From assembly GCF_001422325.1 (NCBI RefSeq), contig NZ_LMMR01000005.1, positions 434,001 to 498,000 on the forward strand: 64,000 bases of DNA, given 5' to 3'. This DNA is from Leifsonia sp. Leaf264. Its GTDB lineage: Bacteria > Actinomycetota > Actinomycetes > Actinomycetales > Microbacteriaceae. Each line of letters begins with the position of its first letter. The first letter of the stretch is position 1. Made by a program: the position numbers and the translations under genes. This document shows, one piece after another, positions 7,900-17,300 of this stretch. The notes under the pieces are model-generated. The model was not told the origin of the DNA, did no database searches, and saw only the letters and a list, made by a program, of their open reading frames with translations.

Positions 7900-8633
7900 T
7901 GGCTGACGTCAACGACCGCAGCCGGCACGACAACGGTCAGTTCGCCACCGAAGCCGAGACGAAGACCGCCGCTGGACAGTTGGACGGTCTGACGGCCGCC
8001 CCGACAATCTTCACGATCGACGCCAGCATGGTCCGCGCCGGCGACTCCGTGTTCCTCGACGGCGAGTTCGTCGGCCACGCCATGCAGGTGTCCCCGAAGA
8101 TCGGCGGCGGCACCTCCATCCGCATCCACAACGGCGGGATCGTCACCGCGGACGAGGACGACGTCGTCGGGATCGAACGAGCCACCCAGCCGATGGAGTG
8201 GGACGAGAACCTCACCTACTGGGACAAGGTCTACTACGCCAACCACCAGCTCACCGACACGGATGGGCTCCAGCACATCCTCGACACCGAAGCTGAAGAC
8301 GACTTCATGTTCGCCGTCGCCAGCCACCGGAACGCCACTCCCGACCAGATCGAGCAGGCCTCGAAGCACCACTCCCTGTGGGTGCGGACCGCTGCACTCG
8401 ACAACCCGCTCTGCCCGCAGCACACCGCCAAGCGGATCCTCGCCGAATCCCTCCACCTCGCTGAGGCGGAACGCGCAGTGATCCACAAGGAGGGCCGGAA
8501 CCCGATGACCCCGTACCGCGAGGAGCAGGTCAAGGCCTACGTGAACCTCGCCGACCTTGCCACAGCGCGTCTCGATGAGTTCCTGGCAGCAGCCCGCATC
8601 AACGAGATGCTCACGGCTGCCGAAGCCGAGTAG
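7899..8633 (+). CDS. Tagged protein with leucine-variant/HEAT-like repeats
   Basis: 244 aa. The tag is RHDNGQFATEAETKTA. Residues about 125-185 (VASHRNATPDQIEQASKH and the following WVRTAALDNPLC) resemble leucine-rich-variant repeats, in which short helices restart at Asn-Pro or His-Pro; similar repeats occur in the proteins at 27496 and 31239. Such repeats bind protein partners, so a scaffold or adaptor role is possible. Coupled to the gene before it by a 1-nt stop/start overlap. No enzymatic motif is seen. Confidence 0.7.
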   Translation: MADVNDRSRHDNGQFATEAETKTAAGQLDGLTAAPTIFTIDASMVRAGDSVFLDGEFVGHAMQVSPKIGGGTSIRIHNGGIVTADEDDVVGIERATQPMEWDENLTYWDKVYYANHQLTDTDGLQHILDTEAEDDFMFAVASHRNATPDQIEQASKHHSLWVRTAALDNPLCPQHTAKRILAESLHLAEAERAVIHKEGRNPMTPYREEQVKAYVNLADLATARLDEFLAAARINEMLTAAEAE

Positions 8634-8704
8634 AACCACCCACGGAGGCTCAGTCTCCGACGCTCGAACACGGTGAAAGCCGCTGCTTCGGCGCCGGGGA
8701 CTTG

Positions 8705-8715
8705 CCACATGTCTT
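8705..8715 (+). promoter_or_regulatory. Class A box (CCACATGTCTT), leaderless GTG start
   Basis: 20 nt from the first C to the end of GTG 8722-8724. The exact spacing picks GTG as the start of the translocase gene. Confidence 0.65.
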
Positions 8716-8721
8716 GATCCC

Positions 8722-10431
8722 GTGCCCACGCAAATCGAGAAAGCGACGTTGAAGCTTCCGCCGGACTTCAACCCGGACACTCACGCGCGCCTTCTCGACA
8801 AGTACGTCCTCCAGAAACTCGGCGAGGGCTGGGAGGTCGACTACATGACGATCGGCGATGGAACCGTCACCGCATCACGGCAGATGGTCGTCCACTCCGT
8901 CGGCGAGGAGTCGAAGAACTCCAACGTGAAGCAGGTCAGCCTGAAGCGCGGCACGAAGCCGGCCGAAGGCGACAAGATCGCCACCAAGCTCGAATCTGAC
9001 GCCCCCGGCTTCTTCATGACGAAGTTCGAGCCTTACCTCGGGTGGGCTGAGCTCTCCCGCATGCGACCCGAGACTGTGCGGGCCCGCGGTGCCATCGCCC
9101 AGGTGCTCGGCGTCAAGCCCTGGGATGTCGGGATCAGCGACCGCGCTGACGGCGGGTTCGACATCGCCCTGCCATCCAACAAGTACTCCTCCGCGAAGCA
9201 CGATGAGAAGCTGCAGGCGACGGTGGAGACGGACATCGGCCGCGAGGGCTGGTACATCAAGACGGACTCGAACCGGCTGACCGCTGAGATCATCCCGAGC
9301 GAGCCGCCGACCTTCAGCCCGATGATCGGATACCCGATCCAGAACCTCGGCCGCCTCAGCCGTGAGTTCACCCCGTTCGGGATGAAGCTTCCGAAGCCGG
9401 GCGAGGAGACCGGCGAGCTCGCCGGCATCGACTGGGTCAGCCAAGCGTTCGGAATCGTCGCCGGAACCCCCGGCGCCGGCAAGTCGGTGACCCTGAACGC
9501 CCTGATCGCAGGAGCCCTTGCAACCGGCGCGATCCTCAGCATCGTCGACTTGCCCGAGAAGGCCATCGACTTCTACCACTACCGCGACATGTGCGGCCCG
9601 CACCTGTGGGGATGCGACAGCCTGTCATCGGCCGTCACGACCCTCTCTCTGATCTACGAAGAGGGGAAGCGCCGGTCAGAGATCCTCGCCGAGAACGGTG
9701 TCGTGAACTGGCTGGAACTCCCGAAGTCCCAGCAGTTCCAGCCGATCCTCTGCGTCGTCGACGAAGTCTCCGGCCTCCTGGTGACCGACAAGATCCCTGC
9801 CGGCGTCCCACGCGATCACCCGCTCGCCGTCGAGGTGGCAGAGGAGAACCTGCTGAAGGTCGCACTCGCATCGTTGATCACGAAGATCATCTCGCAGCAA
9901 CGCTTCGTCGGAATGCGAATGATCCTCAGCACTCAGGTCCAGAACAACAACACCGGCATCGGCCCGAGCCTCAAGGCGAAGATCGGCCACAAGATCCTGC
10001 AGGGCGTCAACCCGTCGAAGACGCAGCGCGCCCAGGCCTACAACGACGAGACTGCGGTCCCCCTCATCCCCGCCAACATCCGCGCTGACGCGAAAGTTGC
10101 GAAGGGTGTTGGAGCTGCCGAGCTCGAAGGATCCGAACCCTTCATCTACAAGTCGTTCTACGCTCCTGCGTCCGCCTACCGCGAAGCCCTTCTCGGCATG
10201 GGCGTCCCCACCATCAGCAACTTCGCGCCCACCCCGGAGCAAATCGACAAGTTCGCGCCCCGCCTCGAAGCGCCGGAGGAGCGCACCGCTCGACCCAAGT
10301 CCCGGTTCGATGAAGGCGGCTTCGGCCACACCACCGACCGCGAGGAGCCTCGCCTCCGGGGAGCGGCTGCCGCAGCGCATCAGCTGAAGATGGAAGAACA
10401 AGCACACCGGATGGGCGCCGTCACATTCTGA
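8722..10431 (+). CDS. FtsK/SpoIIIE-type DNA translocase (TraB/TcpA-like)
   Basis: 569 aa. Walker A GTPGAGKS lies near residues 248-255 and Walker B ILCVVDEVSG near 341-350; MILSTQVQNN near 398 matches the FtsK sensor strand. There is no membrane segment and no C-terminal winged-helix gamma domain like chromosomal FtsK, so this is a plasmid motor, either a conjugative dsDNA pump or a coupling ATPase. Residues 1-200 form an unrecognised N-terminal domain. The C-terminal tail is charged. The membrane anchor may be supplied by the pseudo-ATPase at 386 or the membrane protein downstream; that is inference. Confidence 0.85.
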   Translation: MPTQIEKATLKLPPDFNPDTHARLLDKYVLQKLGEGWEVDYMTIGDGTVTASRQMVVHSVGEESKNSNVKQVSLKRGTKPAEGDKIATKLESDAPGFFMTKFEPYLGWAELSRMRPETVRARGAIAQVLGVKPWDVGISDRADGGFDIALPSNKYSSAKHDEKLQATVETDIGREGWYIKTDSNRLTAEIIPSEPPTFSPMIGYPIQNLGRLSREFTPFGMKLPKPGEETGELAGIDWVSQAFGIVAGTPGAGKSVTLNALIAGALATGAILSIVDLPEKAIDFYHYRDMCGPHLWGCDSLSSAVTTLSLIYEEGKRRSEILAENGVVNWLELPKSQQFQPILCVVDEVSGLLVTDKIPAGVPRDHPLAVEVAEENLLKVALASLITKIISQQRFVGMRMILSTQVQNNNTGIGPSLKAKIGHKILQGVNPSKTQRAQAYNDETAVPLIPANIRADAKVAKGVGAAELEGSEPFIYKSFYAPASAYREALLGMGVPTISNFAPTPEQIDKFAPRLEAPEERTARPKSRFDEGGFGHTTDREEPRLRGAAAAAHQLKMEEQAHRMGAVTF

Positions 10432-10474
10432 GCTCCGGGCCACCTCTGATCTTTCAGCTTCCTCCCAGTTTTCT

Positions 10475-10485
10475 CCACATGTCCT
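10475..10485 (+). promoter_or_regulatory. Class A box (CCACATGTCCT)
   Basis: Preceded by the T-rich stretch typical of class A (TTTTCT). It lies 53 nt before TTG 10528, so a leader with a ribosome site is expected. Confidence 0.55.
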
Positions 10486-10527
10486 CAGGTTGTCGCGACG
10501 ACGCGACCTGACCCTGGGGAGATCACC

Positions 10528-11352
10528 TTGTCCAACGTTTCGAGCGTTTCGAACACTGAGCTGCACGCGAAGGTGCAGTACTACGTTCCGCGCCTCATCA
10601 TCGGTGCGGTTGTCGCCGTCGCCGGCGTGCTGATCTTCGCGATCATCACCGGCAGCTGGGACTTCCTGATGTGGAGGATGATCGGGACGGTCGCGGTGTT
10701 CGCCTCCTACGTCGCCGGCCTCTGGGCTGTGTCCCGGTTCACGCTGTCACGTCCGCTGTGGGCTTTCGCTACGCAGTTCGCGGCGATCAGCTTCGTGCTG
10801 TTCTTCGCCCTGTGGTCGTTGTGGATCAACCCGACTGGCTTGGCGGATGTCGGCTGGCTGTGGGCGATCCTGGTGGCGGTTGTCGCTGTTGCCCATGTGG
10901 AGCTGGTGGCGTTCAACGCCTCGCAGCAGTGGGGGAAGCTGGTCGGCTACGTCTCCGCCGCCACGTACGTCCTGATCGCGTTGCTCGCGGTCGGCCTGAC
11001 CATCCCGTTCTACTCGTTCACCGCATCCCACTCGGAGGTGTTCTGGAAGTCGGTCGGAGTGATCGGCGTCCTGGACCTACTCGGCACCGTCATCATCCCG
11101 CTGGCGTGGTCGCTGCTGCACCGTGAGGAGATTGTCCGGTCCCGCACGCTGGCATGGCCGGTGTTCGAGGACGGCACGAAGCTGCCGAAGCTGTCGAACG
11201 GGAAGCCCGACTGGGCGGCAGCCGTTGCACCATCTAGGACCGAGTCGGGTCCCGTCGGTGAGCTCCGTCGCATGGCGTGGCCGAGCTACCTCGACGGGCG
11301 CGAGCTCGCCGCTTTGTCGGACGGCACCCCGGACTGGCCGGGCACCCGCTGA
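10528..11352 (+). CDS. Polytopic membrane protein with C-terminal WP-DG repeats
   Basis: 274 aa from TTG 10528, with GGGGAG 7 nt upstream. Five or six hydrophobic segments fill residues about 15-205 (the first around 20-45). The soluble tail carries two copies of a motif AWP-x3-DG-x7-L(S)-x-G-x-PDW (about 210-235 and 248-272), likely a small domain or binding repeat. It follows the DNA translocase by 96 nt, so it could form its membrane channel. No homologue is recognised. Confidence 0.7.
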   Translation: MSNVSSVSNTELHAKVQYYVPRLIIGAVVAVAGVLIFAIITGSWDFLMWRMIGTVAVFASYVAGLWAVSRFTLSRPLWAFATQFAAISFVLFFALWSLWINPTGLADVGWLWAILVAVVAVAHVELVAFNASQQWGKLVGYVSAATYVLIALLAVGLTIPFYSFTASHSEVFWKSVGVIGVLDLLGTVIIPLAWSLLHREEIVRSRTLAWPVFEDGTKLPKLSNGKPDWAAAVAPSRTESGPVGELRRMAWPSYLDGRELAALSDGTPDWPGTR

Positions 11353-11367
11353 CCTGATCAGATAGCG

Positions 11368-11395
11368 AGGGGCGCACCGCATGGTGCGCCCCTTT
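11368..11395 (+). terminator. Rho-independent terminator
   Basis: AGGGGCGCACC pairs with GGTGCGCCCCT around GCAT and is followed by TTTCTTCT. Confidence 0.85.
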
Positions 11396-11409
11396 CTTCT
11401 GTCTCCGGG

Positions 11410-11420
11410 CCGCACACTTA
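11410..11420 (+). promoter_or_regulatory. Class B box (CCGCACACTTA), leaderless start
   Basis: 21 nt from the first C to the end of ATG 11428-11430. Confidence 0.6.
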
Positions 11421-11427
11421 TGCCGTC

Positions 11428-12126
11428 ATGACTCAGACCTCCGACTACGACGCCCAGAACAACGTCGTCAGGAACCCCAACGGTGACGGCACCTTCCACG
11501 AGCACACCCGCGACCTCGGCGGGGTGACGTTGGAGCTGAAGAAGTACCGGACCGGCTCGATCACCGCACAGGACTTCTCGGAGCTGGCCGCAGCCGCCCG
11601 CGACCGTCTCGGCATCGCCGTGTCGGTGTTCGGACGTGAGGATGTGATCGGCGTCGCCGGCGACTACACGTCCACCCCTAGTGAGGCGGAGAAGGTGTGG
11701 GAGCAGTTCCGTGACGGGTCCGCCACCCGCACCATGGTCGACATGATGACGGAGGCAGGGAACGAAGCTGTCGCTGACGGCATCCGTGAGCTGCGTGAGT
11801 CGCTCACCACAGGCACTCTGACGGATGAGGATGACCGCTGGGTTCCTGGGACGTTGGATTTCACGACCGAGTCGATGACCGCTGCGGACTTCGCTGAGGC
11901 TGCCCGACAGGACCGTCTGCTGAATGGTGAGGTGGTGGTGTTCTTCCAGAGAGCCGACTTCGACTCTCACCTCGCGGACGCCGGCCTGTCCAACGTGGAC
12001 GCCGATGACGCGTGGGCGAAGTTCCGGTCGAACGGCGGCAACGGGGCGGTCGAGGATGCCATGGTGTACGCCGGGTCCGACTCCCTCCCCGTCCTCATCT
12101 CCGACATCGCTGGGAGCCTCCGATGA
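11428..12126 (+). CDS. Tagged protein with an internal duplication
   Basis: 232 aa. The N-terminus NPNGDGTFHEHTRD is nearly the same as that of the next protein (NPNGDGTFHGRETT). Two halves align: ITAQDFSELAAAARDRLGIA near residue 45 and MTAADFAEAARQDRLLNGEV near 150, each followed by a beta strand and a DAW/KVW helix, so the gene arose by tandem duplication of a domain of about 100 residues. The domain is unknown to me. ATGA overlap with the next gene gives translational coupling. Confidence 0.7.
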   Translation: MTQTSDYDAQNNVVRNPNGDGTFHEHTRDLGGVTLELKKYRTGSITAQDFSELAAAARDRLGIAVSVFGREDVIGVAGDYTSTPSEAEKVWEQFRDGSATRTMVDMMTEAGNEAVADGIRELRESLTTGTLTDEDDRWVPGTLDFTTESMTAADFAEAARQDRLLNGEVVVFFQRADFDSHLADAGLSNVDADDAWAKFRSNGGNGAVEDAMVYAGSDSLPVLISDIAGSLR

Positions 12127-12809
12127 CATACGAGTACGACGCCCGGAACGGTGTGATCCGCAACCCGAACGGTGACGGCACCTTCCACGGTCGCGAGACC
12201 ACGCCGGCCGCCGACGGCACCGTGAAGAAGGTCCACGGCGAGTGGATGATCCGGGAAGCACCCCGTTTCGACGCCCGCCCCGCCGGCACCCACCTCCAGG
12301 ACAACCTGGACGACTACGGTCACCCGTTGGACGGCAGCCCCGACGGCGGTCTCGACTTCTTCGTCGAGACCATCCGCGACGGGCACCTGTCCCGCGGCGT
12401 CCCCGGCGCCGGCCCGGTCGACTCGATCCGCGCATGGCGATGGTGGTCCGGCCTGAACGGACGCCTGAACGACGACGCCCGCTATCAGTCGTTCTCCGAC
12501 GGAGTCGGCGGAGCGGCCGTGTGCCTGTCCCTGTCGAAGCTTCGGGAGCAGTGGACCATTTCCGATGAGGACGCCCGCGCATACGCGACCGGGCTGAAGG
12601 CAGCGCCGGTGCATCTGATGACGTCAGCGGAGCAGATCCTCCAGACGAAGCGTGTCACGAAAGAGGACCGGGAGCGCTGGATCGCTTCGGTGCACCAGTC
12701 GGTTGACCCCGAGAACTGGCGCGGCCAGTGGGTTGCCGCGGCGGCCCTGTCGAAGACCGATGAATGGTGGGGGTTCCGGGACAACCTGGAACGCACCGTC
12801 CTCGGCTGA
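12123..12809 (+). CDS. Tagged protein of unknown function
   Basis: 228 aa. ATG 12123 overlaps the previous stop by 4 nt. The tag is RNPNGDGTFHGRETTPAADG. The body is Trp-rich (SIRAWRWWSGLNGRLNDD, NWRGQWVAAAALSKTDEWWG) and helical, with no signal peptide, membrane segment or catalytic motif that I can see. Sharing its first 25 residues with its neighbour but not the rest supports the view that the tag is a module joined to unrelated bodies. Confidence 0.65.
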   Translation: MTYEYDARNGVIRNPNGDGTFHGRETTPAADGTVKKVHGEWMIREAPRFDARPAGTHLQDNLDDYGHPLDGSPDGGLDFFVETIRDGHLSRGVPGAGPVDSIRAWRWWSGLNGRLNDDARYQSFSDGVGGAAVCLSLSKLREQWTISDEDARAYATGLKAAPVHLMTSAEQILQTKRVTKEDRERWIASVHQSVDPENWRGQWVAAAALSKTDEWWGFRDNLERTVLG

Positions 12810-12810
12810 G

Positions 12811-12821
12811 CCGCACACTTA
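12811..12821 (+). promoter_or_regulatory. Class B box (CCGCACACTTA), leaderless start
   Basis: Begins 1 nt after the stop of the 12123 gene; 21 nt to the end of ATG 12829-12831. Confidence 0.6.
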
Positions 12822-12828
12822 CGACGTC

Positions 12829-13386
12829 ATGACCAAGAGACACGACGACGGCCGCCTCCGCGACGCGAACGGCCAGTACGCCATCGACCCTGCAGCGAAC
12901 CAGGTCCCCACCGGCCTGCTCACCCAGACTGAGCTCCCCCACCGTCAGCACATCCAGTCGGTGTGCAAGGAAGCCGGCCTGGAGATGATGGTCGGTGTGT
13001 TCGAGGTGATCGACGACCGTGAAGAGGTCGCCACCGTCGCTTTCCAGCGGGTCACCACGGACGACATCGACGGGTTCTACGACGAGTTCATCGGCCCGGC
13101 TGTCGACAAGATCGAAGCTGAGCTGGTGCGAGACAACCCGAACGAGGACGACTTCCCCACCGCGGACCTCGACGCTGTCCGCACCCACCTGCACCAGGTG
13201 TCGGACGAAGCCGGCCTCGACGTCATGAAGGGGTTCTTCGACGTCCTCGTCGACCGTGAGACCATCGCCGATGACGTCCTCACCGGCGTCACCGTCGAGC
13301 ATGTGGAAGCGTTCTACAGCTGGCGGGTCGCTCCGGCGATCGGTCAGGTCCAGAACTCCCTCTCCGCCACCTCCGACCGGTTCTGA
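12829..13386 (+). CDS. Tagged protein built of two repeats
   Basis: 185 aa. The tag is DGRLRDANGQYAIDPA. Two repeats of about 65 residues follow: VCKEAGLEMMVGVFEVIDDR near residue 45 and VSDEAGLDVMKGFFDVLVDR near 125, each leading into a (T)xxDIDGFYDEF / VEHVEAFYSWR helix. The acidic, helical repeat is not one I recognise. The frame is open upstream to 12652, but ATG 12829 matches the box spacing and the tag. Confidence 0.7.
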   Translation: MTKRHDDGRLRDANGQYAIDPAANQVPTGLLTQTELPHRQHIQSVCKEAGLEMMVGVFEVIDDREEVATVAFQRVTTDDIDGFYDEFIGPAVDKIEAELVRDNPNEDDFPTADLDAVRTHLHQVSDEAGLDVMKGFFDVLVDRETIADDVLTGVTVEHVEAFYSWRVAPAIGQVQNSLSATSDRF

Positions 13387-13413
13387 CGAACGAGGGTGAG
13401 CACCCTCTGACAG

Positions 13414-13424
13414 CCGCACACCTA
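13414..13424 (+). promoter_or_regulatory. Class B box (CCGCACACCTA) with 5'-leader hairpin
   Basis: Unlike most class B boxes the start is 44 nt away. AGTTCG (13424-13429) and CGAACT form a 6-bp hairpin at the predicted transcript start, then GAGGAG precedes ATG 13458. Confidence 0.55.
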
Positions 13425-13457
13425 AGTTCGACACCCACGAACTGAGGAGAACAGCAC

Positions 13458-14213
13458 ATGCCCCGTCAGGGAGACAACAACGTCCAGGCTGCGAAGCCCG
13501 GCTTCAACGGGACGGACGGTTCATTCGCGTCCCCGATCCCCTCCGCTGACGAGCTCGGCGGCCTCCACCGGACACCGAAGCAGCACATCACCGTCAGCAT
13601 GCTCGTCGAAGCTCCGGCCGTCGACCAGATCGAACTGCCGGAATGGCCGGAGCAGCTGCCGTTCCCGACGATCGACGTCGACAACGGCAGTGAGCACGAG
13701 GGCCTGCAAACGTACATCTCTGTTGGTGGGGCGTCCGCTCACTTCTACGGCAACGCGGCCTACAGCGTCGAGGACTCCATCGAGAACTCGTCCGACGGTC
13801 AGGGCGACGGTGACTGGGACGGCGTCGCCAACCCCGCCACCCTGCAGCAGATCCGCCGGTTCGGTCGTGCCGTGCACCGCCGGAACCTCGCCATCGTGGC
13901 AAGCGCCACCGAGGAGCTCCTGAACGACGAGAGCGCGAAGGCGCAGTTGATCGCCGCAGCGTCCGGCCGCCCCGTCGAGCTCTCAGCCACCACCATCGAC
14001 AGGTCCACCGAACGAGCAGCCCGCATCCTCGAGGTGGTTTCCGGCAGCGGAGTGTCCCGTCAGGGCGACGCGACCGAGGACGACACCTCCGCGCTTCAGG
14101 ATGCTCTCTCCGACCTGATGCACTACGCCCACGCCCGCGGCATCGACTGGGGAACCGTGTCCGACAGCGCCAAGTACATGTTCGAGGACGAGATCCACGA
14201 CCCGACCATCTGA
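13458..14213 (+). CDS. Tagged acidic protein of unknown function
   Basis: 251 aa with a strong ribosome site (GAGGAGAA). The tag-like segment is GFNGTDGSFASPIPSADELGG. The middle has beta-rich character (AHFYGNAAYSVEDS) and the C-terminal half is helical and acidic. No domain, signal peptide or membrane segment is seen. It is the last of the cluster 11428-14213 and is followed by a clear terminator. Confidence 0.65.
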   Translation: MPRQGDNNVQAAKPGFNGTDGSFASPIPSADELGGLHRTPKQHITVSMLVEAPAVDQIELPEWPEQLPFPTIDVDNGSEHEGLQTYISVGGASAHFYGNAAYSVEDSIENSSDGQGDGDWDGVANPATLQQIRRFGRAVHRRNLAIVASATEELLNDESAKAQLIAAASGRPVELSATTIDRSTERAARILEVVSGSGVSRQGDATEDDTSALQDALSDLMHYAHARGIDWGTVSDSAKYMFEDEIHDPTI

Positions 14214-14230
14214 GCCACCCGCGTCCTGCC

Positions 14231-14266
14231 AAACGCCGCACCTGTCCTGAAAGGGGTGCGGCGTTT
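14231..14266 (+). terminator. Hairpin terminator
   Basis: AAACGCCGCAC at 14231 pairs with GTGCGGCGTTT at 14256. Confidence 0.8.
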
Positions 14267-14311
14267 CGCTGCCGGCGGGCGACCGATCCAGCCCCAAGTG
14301 GCCATTCGCCG

Positions 14312-14322
14312 CCACATACCTA
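14312..14322 (+). promoter_or_regulatory. Intermediate A/B box (CCACATACCTA)
   Basis: Combines the CCACAT of class A with the ACCTA of class B, showing that the two are variants of one element. Confidence 0.5.
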
Positions 14323-14365
14323 CAACTCGGACGCAATTCAGCGGGACGACAAAGGGGTGGGCAAC

Positions 14366-17300
14366 GTGGGTGGATCGAGTAGCAAGGCAAGTTTCGGCAG
14401 ATGGGGTGCGGGGCTCGCCGCCCTCATCGTCGGGGCGCTCGTCGCAGGGCTCGTTGTCGTGTCACCAGGCAGCGCCGCAATCGCTGCCGAATCCTGTGTC
14501 CCCTTGGCGATGATCGCCTTCCGCGGCACCGGCGAAGGCCAGGTTCAGTTCGACACCGAGTGGGATGGCCAGGCCTACAGCTACGTCCCGTTCAAGCACA
14601 TCAAGAACGCAAGAAATGACCTCAACGGACAACGTCGCGCCACTGGCTGGGAAGGCATAAGGCTTCACGAACTGCTCCGCGGATTCGAAGCTATTGAGCC
14701 CGTCCTGGCGGAATCCATTCCACTCATCGAGATGGGCAATGTCAATGACCCGAGGACCCTGACGGAAAACGGGTATCCCGCCGACGTTAGCTACGACTTC
14801 TGGTCCGCAGGCGAAGGAGTCAAAGAGGGCCGAGCCAGAATTGAAGCCTTCCAAGCTCAACAACCCGCGCCGTGCGCTCCAACCAAGTTCATCGCCATCG
14901 GATACTCCCAGGGAGCGATGGCAGCGCGCGCCCTCATCCAGCAGAAGCCGACATGGTTCGCTGGGAGCGTTCTCGTTGCAGACCCATACCAGAAACCGAA
15001 CGCCGAAGGTGTGTCGGGCGAAGGAGCTTGGGGCAACGGAATCGCTCGGACAGGATTGATGATCGCGCTTACTCGCCTAGCCTCCGCCAAGCCAAGCGCC
15101 ACGGCCCTCTCTCGCTTGGACAGTTACTACGACACCTCAGCAACGAAAACCTCGTACTGCCACAAGATCGACCTGGTCTGCACCAGTGTGCCTTGGGGTG
15201 GCGCAGACCACCTGACCTACTTTCACGATCGGGATGAGCGGACCGCTCAGGCCGCTGAGCTCGCCACGCTAGTCAAGAGGTTTACATCCACGCCACCAGT
15301 ACCCGAAGCAGTCTTCCCGAACCGGAAGCTCGACGTGATGGTCTTCTTTGACACGACGAAGCCCTCGGACCTACCCAAGATCGCGGCCATGCTCGAAGCA
15401 AACCGCAAGAAGTTCACCACAGGACGCGACATTCGGGTCGGCGTCGTGGAGATGGGTACGGGATGGCCGTGGCTGGCGCCCACGACCGACTTCGACGCGG
15501 TCCTCAACTTCATCAAGACCTACAAAGCGCCGACATCAACACAAGGAGACTGGCTCGACATGATCGAACACCAGGTGTTCGGTAAATGGGCCTATGACAC
15601 CCAGCTCTTCAGGGCAGACGCTGACAGGGCGATCCTCGCGATTGGCGACCGCGGCGACCAGGCGGTCAGGTCGGAAAACTCTCTTTACTCCTGGACGCTC
15701 GAAACCTTCGTCGCAGACATTGTGGGCAGGTCGAAGGGGACCGGCAGATCGGTTGGCGGAAGTGGTGGGCGTCGCATTGCTGCACCAGTAACCAGGTTCT
15801 ATGGCGAACCGGACGTTGGCAAGAAGACTGGAGGATCCTCAGCCACGCTTGAGCCCGGAGACACAGCGGGGCTGACCTCGATCATTGACCGCGTAGTATC
15901 GCCGCCAGTGGCCGCCATCACAGTCCCTGCGCTCGCACTTTTCGGCGGCAAGGGCGGCGGAACCGGGAGCGCTGCGGGCGCCCCATCCGTTGCCGCTGCG
16001 GTGCCGGTTTCCTCTGAAGGTTCTACTGGATCCAGCACCCTGACCACGGAGTACTCAGTTGACGGCGCACCGTTCTCAAAGCCAGTACTCAGCGCCGTTG
16101 CGACTTTGAACATCATCCAACCGGGAGAGCACGAAGTAACGACCCGTGTGACAGATGCGAGCGGCGACAGCTCCACCACAACTGAGACCGTCCTTGTTCT
16201 GGATCAAGAATCCCTGCGTGAGGCAGAGGAGTCGGTCGCCCGGTCTCTCGCTGCGTCAGTTTCTTGGAGTGGGACCGGCGCGACGGTTCAGGGAGGAACT
16301 ATCAGCGCCATCCCCGGAACAAACAGATTGATCTCGGCACGCATCATCAAGGGGGCCGAGAGTGCCGACCTCAGTAGCGCCGCGGCAAGCGTGATCGACT
16401 TGGGGTACTCCAAGCCGGCCGGGACGGACGGAGTGGCGTCGATAGCGTTCAGCCTCCCAACAGGAATCCCTCGTGGGGAGTACACCATCCAAGTTGCTGA
16501 CATGAATGGCAGGTTCGCACTCCTACCATTCTCCGCCCCGGTCCAGCTGTTCACGGGCTCAGCCCTGCCTGCGGTCTCAGGTAGTCACGTGGTCGGGGCG
16601 ACACTGACAGCGGCGCCCGGCCTCGGCTGGGCACCCACTGCGACGTCGTTCACCTATCAGTGGCTGCGCGACGGCGTTGCAATTGCGGGCGCAACGAAGA
16701 GTTCCTACCTCCAGACAGCTGCCGATGCGGGGAAGGCTTTGTCGGTATCGGTGACGGCGATCAAGGCCGGCTATGTCAGTCGGTCCTTCAACTCGATACC
16801 CACGGTCACGGCAAATGGCACCTTCACCGGATCAGCGACTCCAACCGTCACGGGCACTCACTCAGTCGGGAAGCTCCTAACTGCCGCGCCAGCGGTCGGC
16901 TGGGCACCCACTCCGACGTCGTACACGTATCAATGGCTCCGCGCCGGGTCCGCAATCACTGGGGCGACAGCCCAGACCTACACGCAGTCGATCGCCGATC
17001 TTGGCTCAGCGATCTCCGTTCGCATGACAGCACTGAAGGCCGGGTACACGAGCAAGTCGTCGATCTCCACTGCTGTCATCACTGCAAAGGGGATCTTCGC
17101 TGGCTCGGCGTTGCCCACTGTCACCGGGACGCACACTGTCGGAAATACCCTGACCGCTGCGCTCGGGGCTGGCTGGTCGCCTACCGCGACGTCGTACACG
17201 TATCAGTGGCTCCGTGCTGGGGTCGCGATCTCTGGCGCCACGAGCAACACCTACAAGCAAGCCGTGGCCGACGCGGGAAAGACGATTGCGGTCACAATTA

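Noticed and set aside
8722-10431. Reading the FtsK-type gene as a chromosomal cell-division FtsK
   Set aside because: Too short, no membrane segments and no gamma domain; it is a plasmid translocase.
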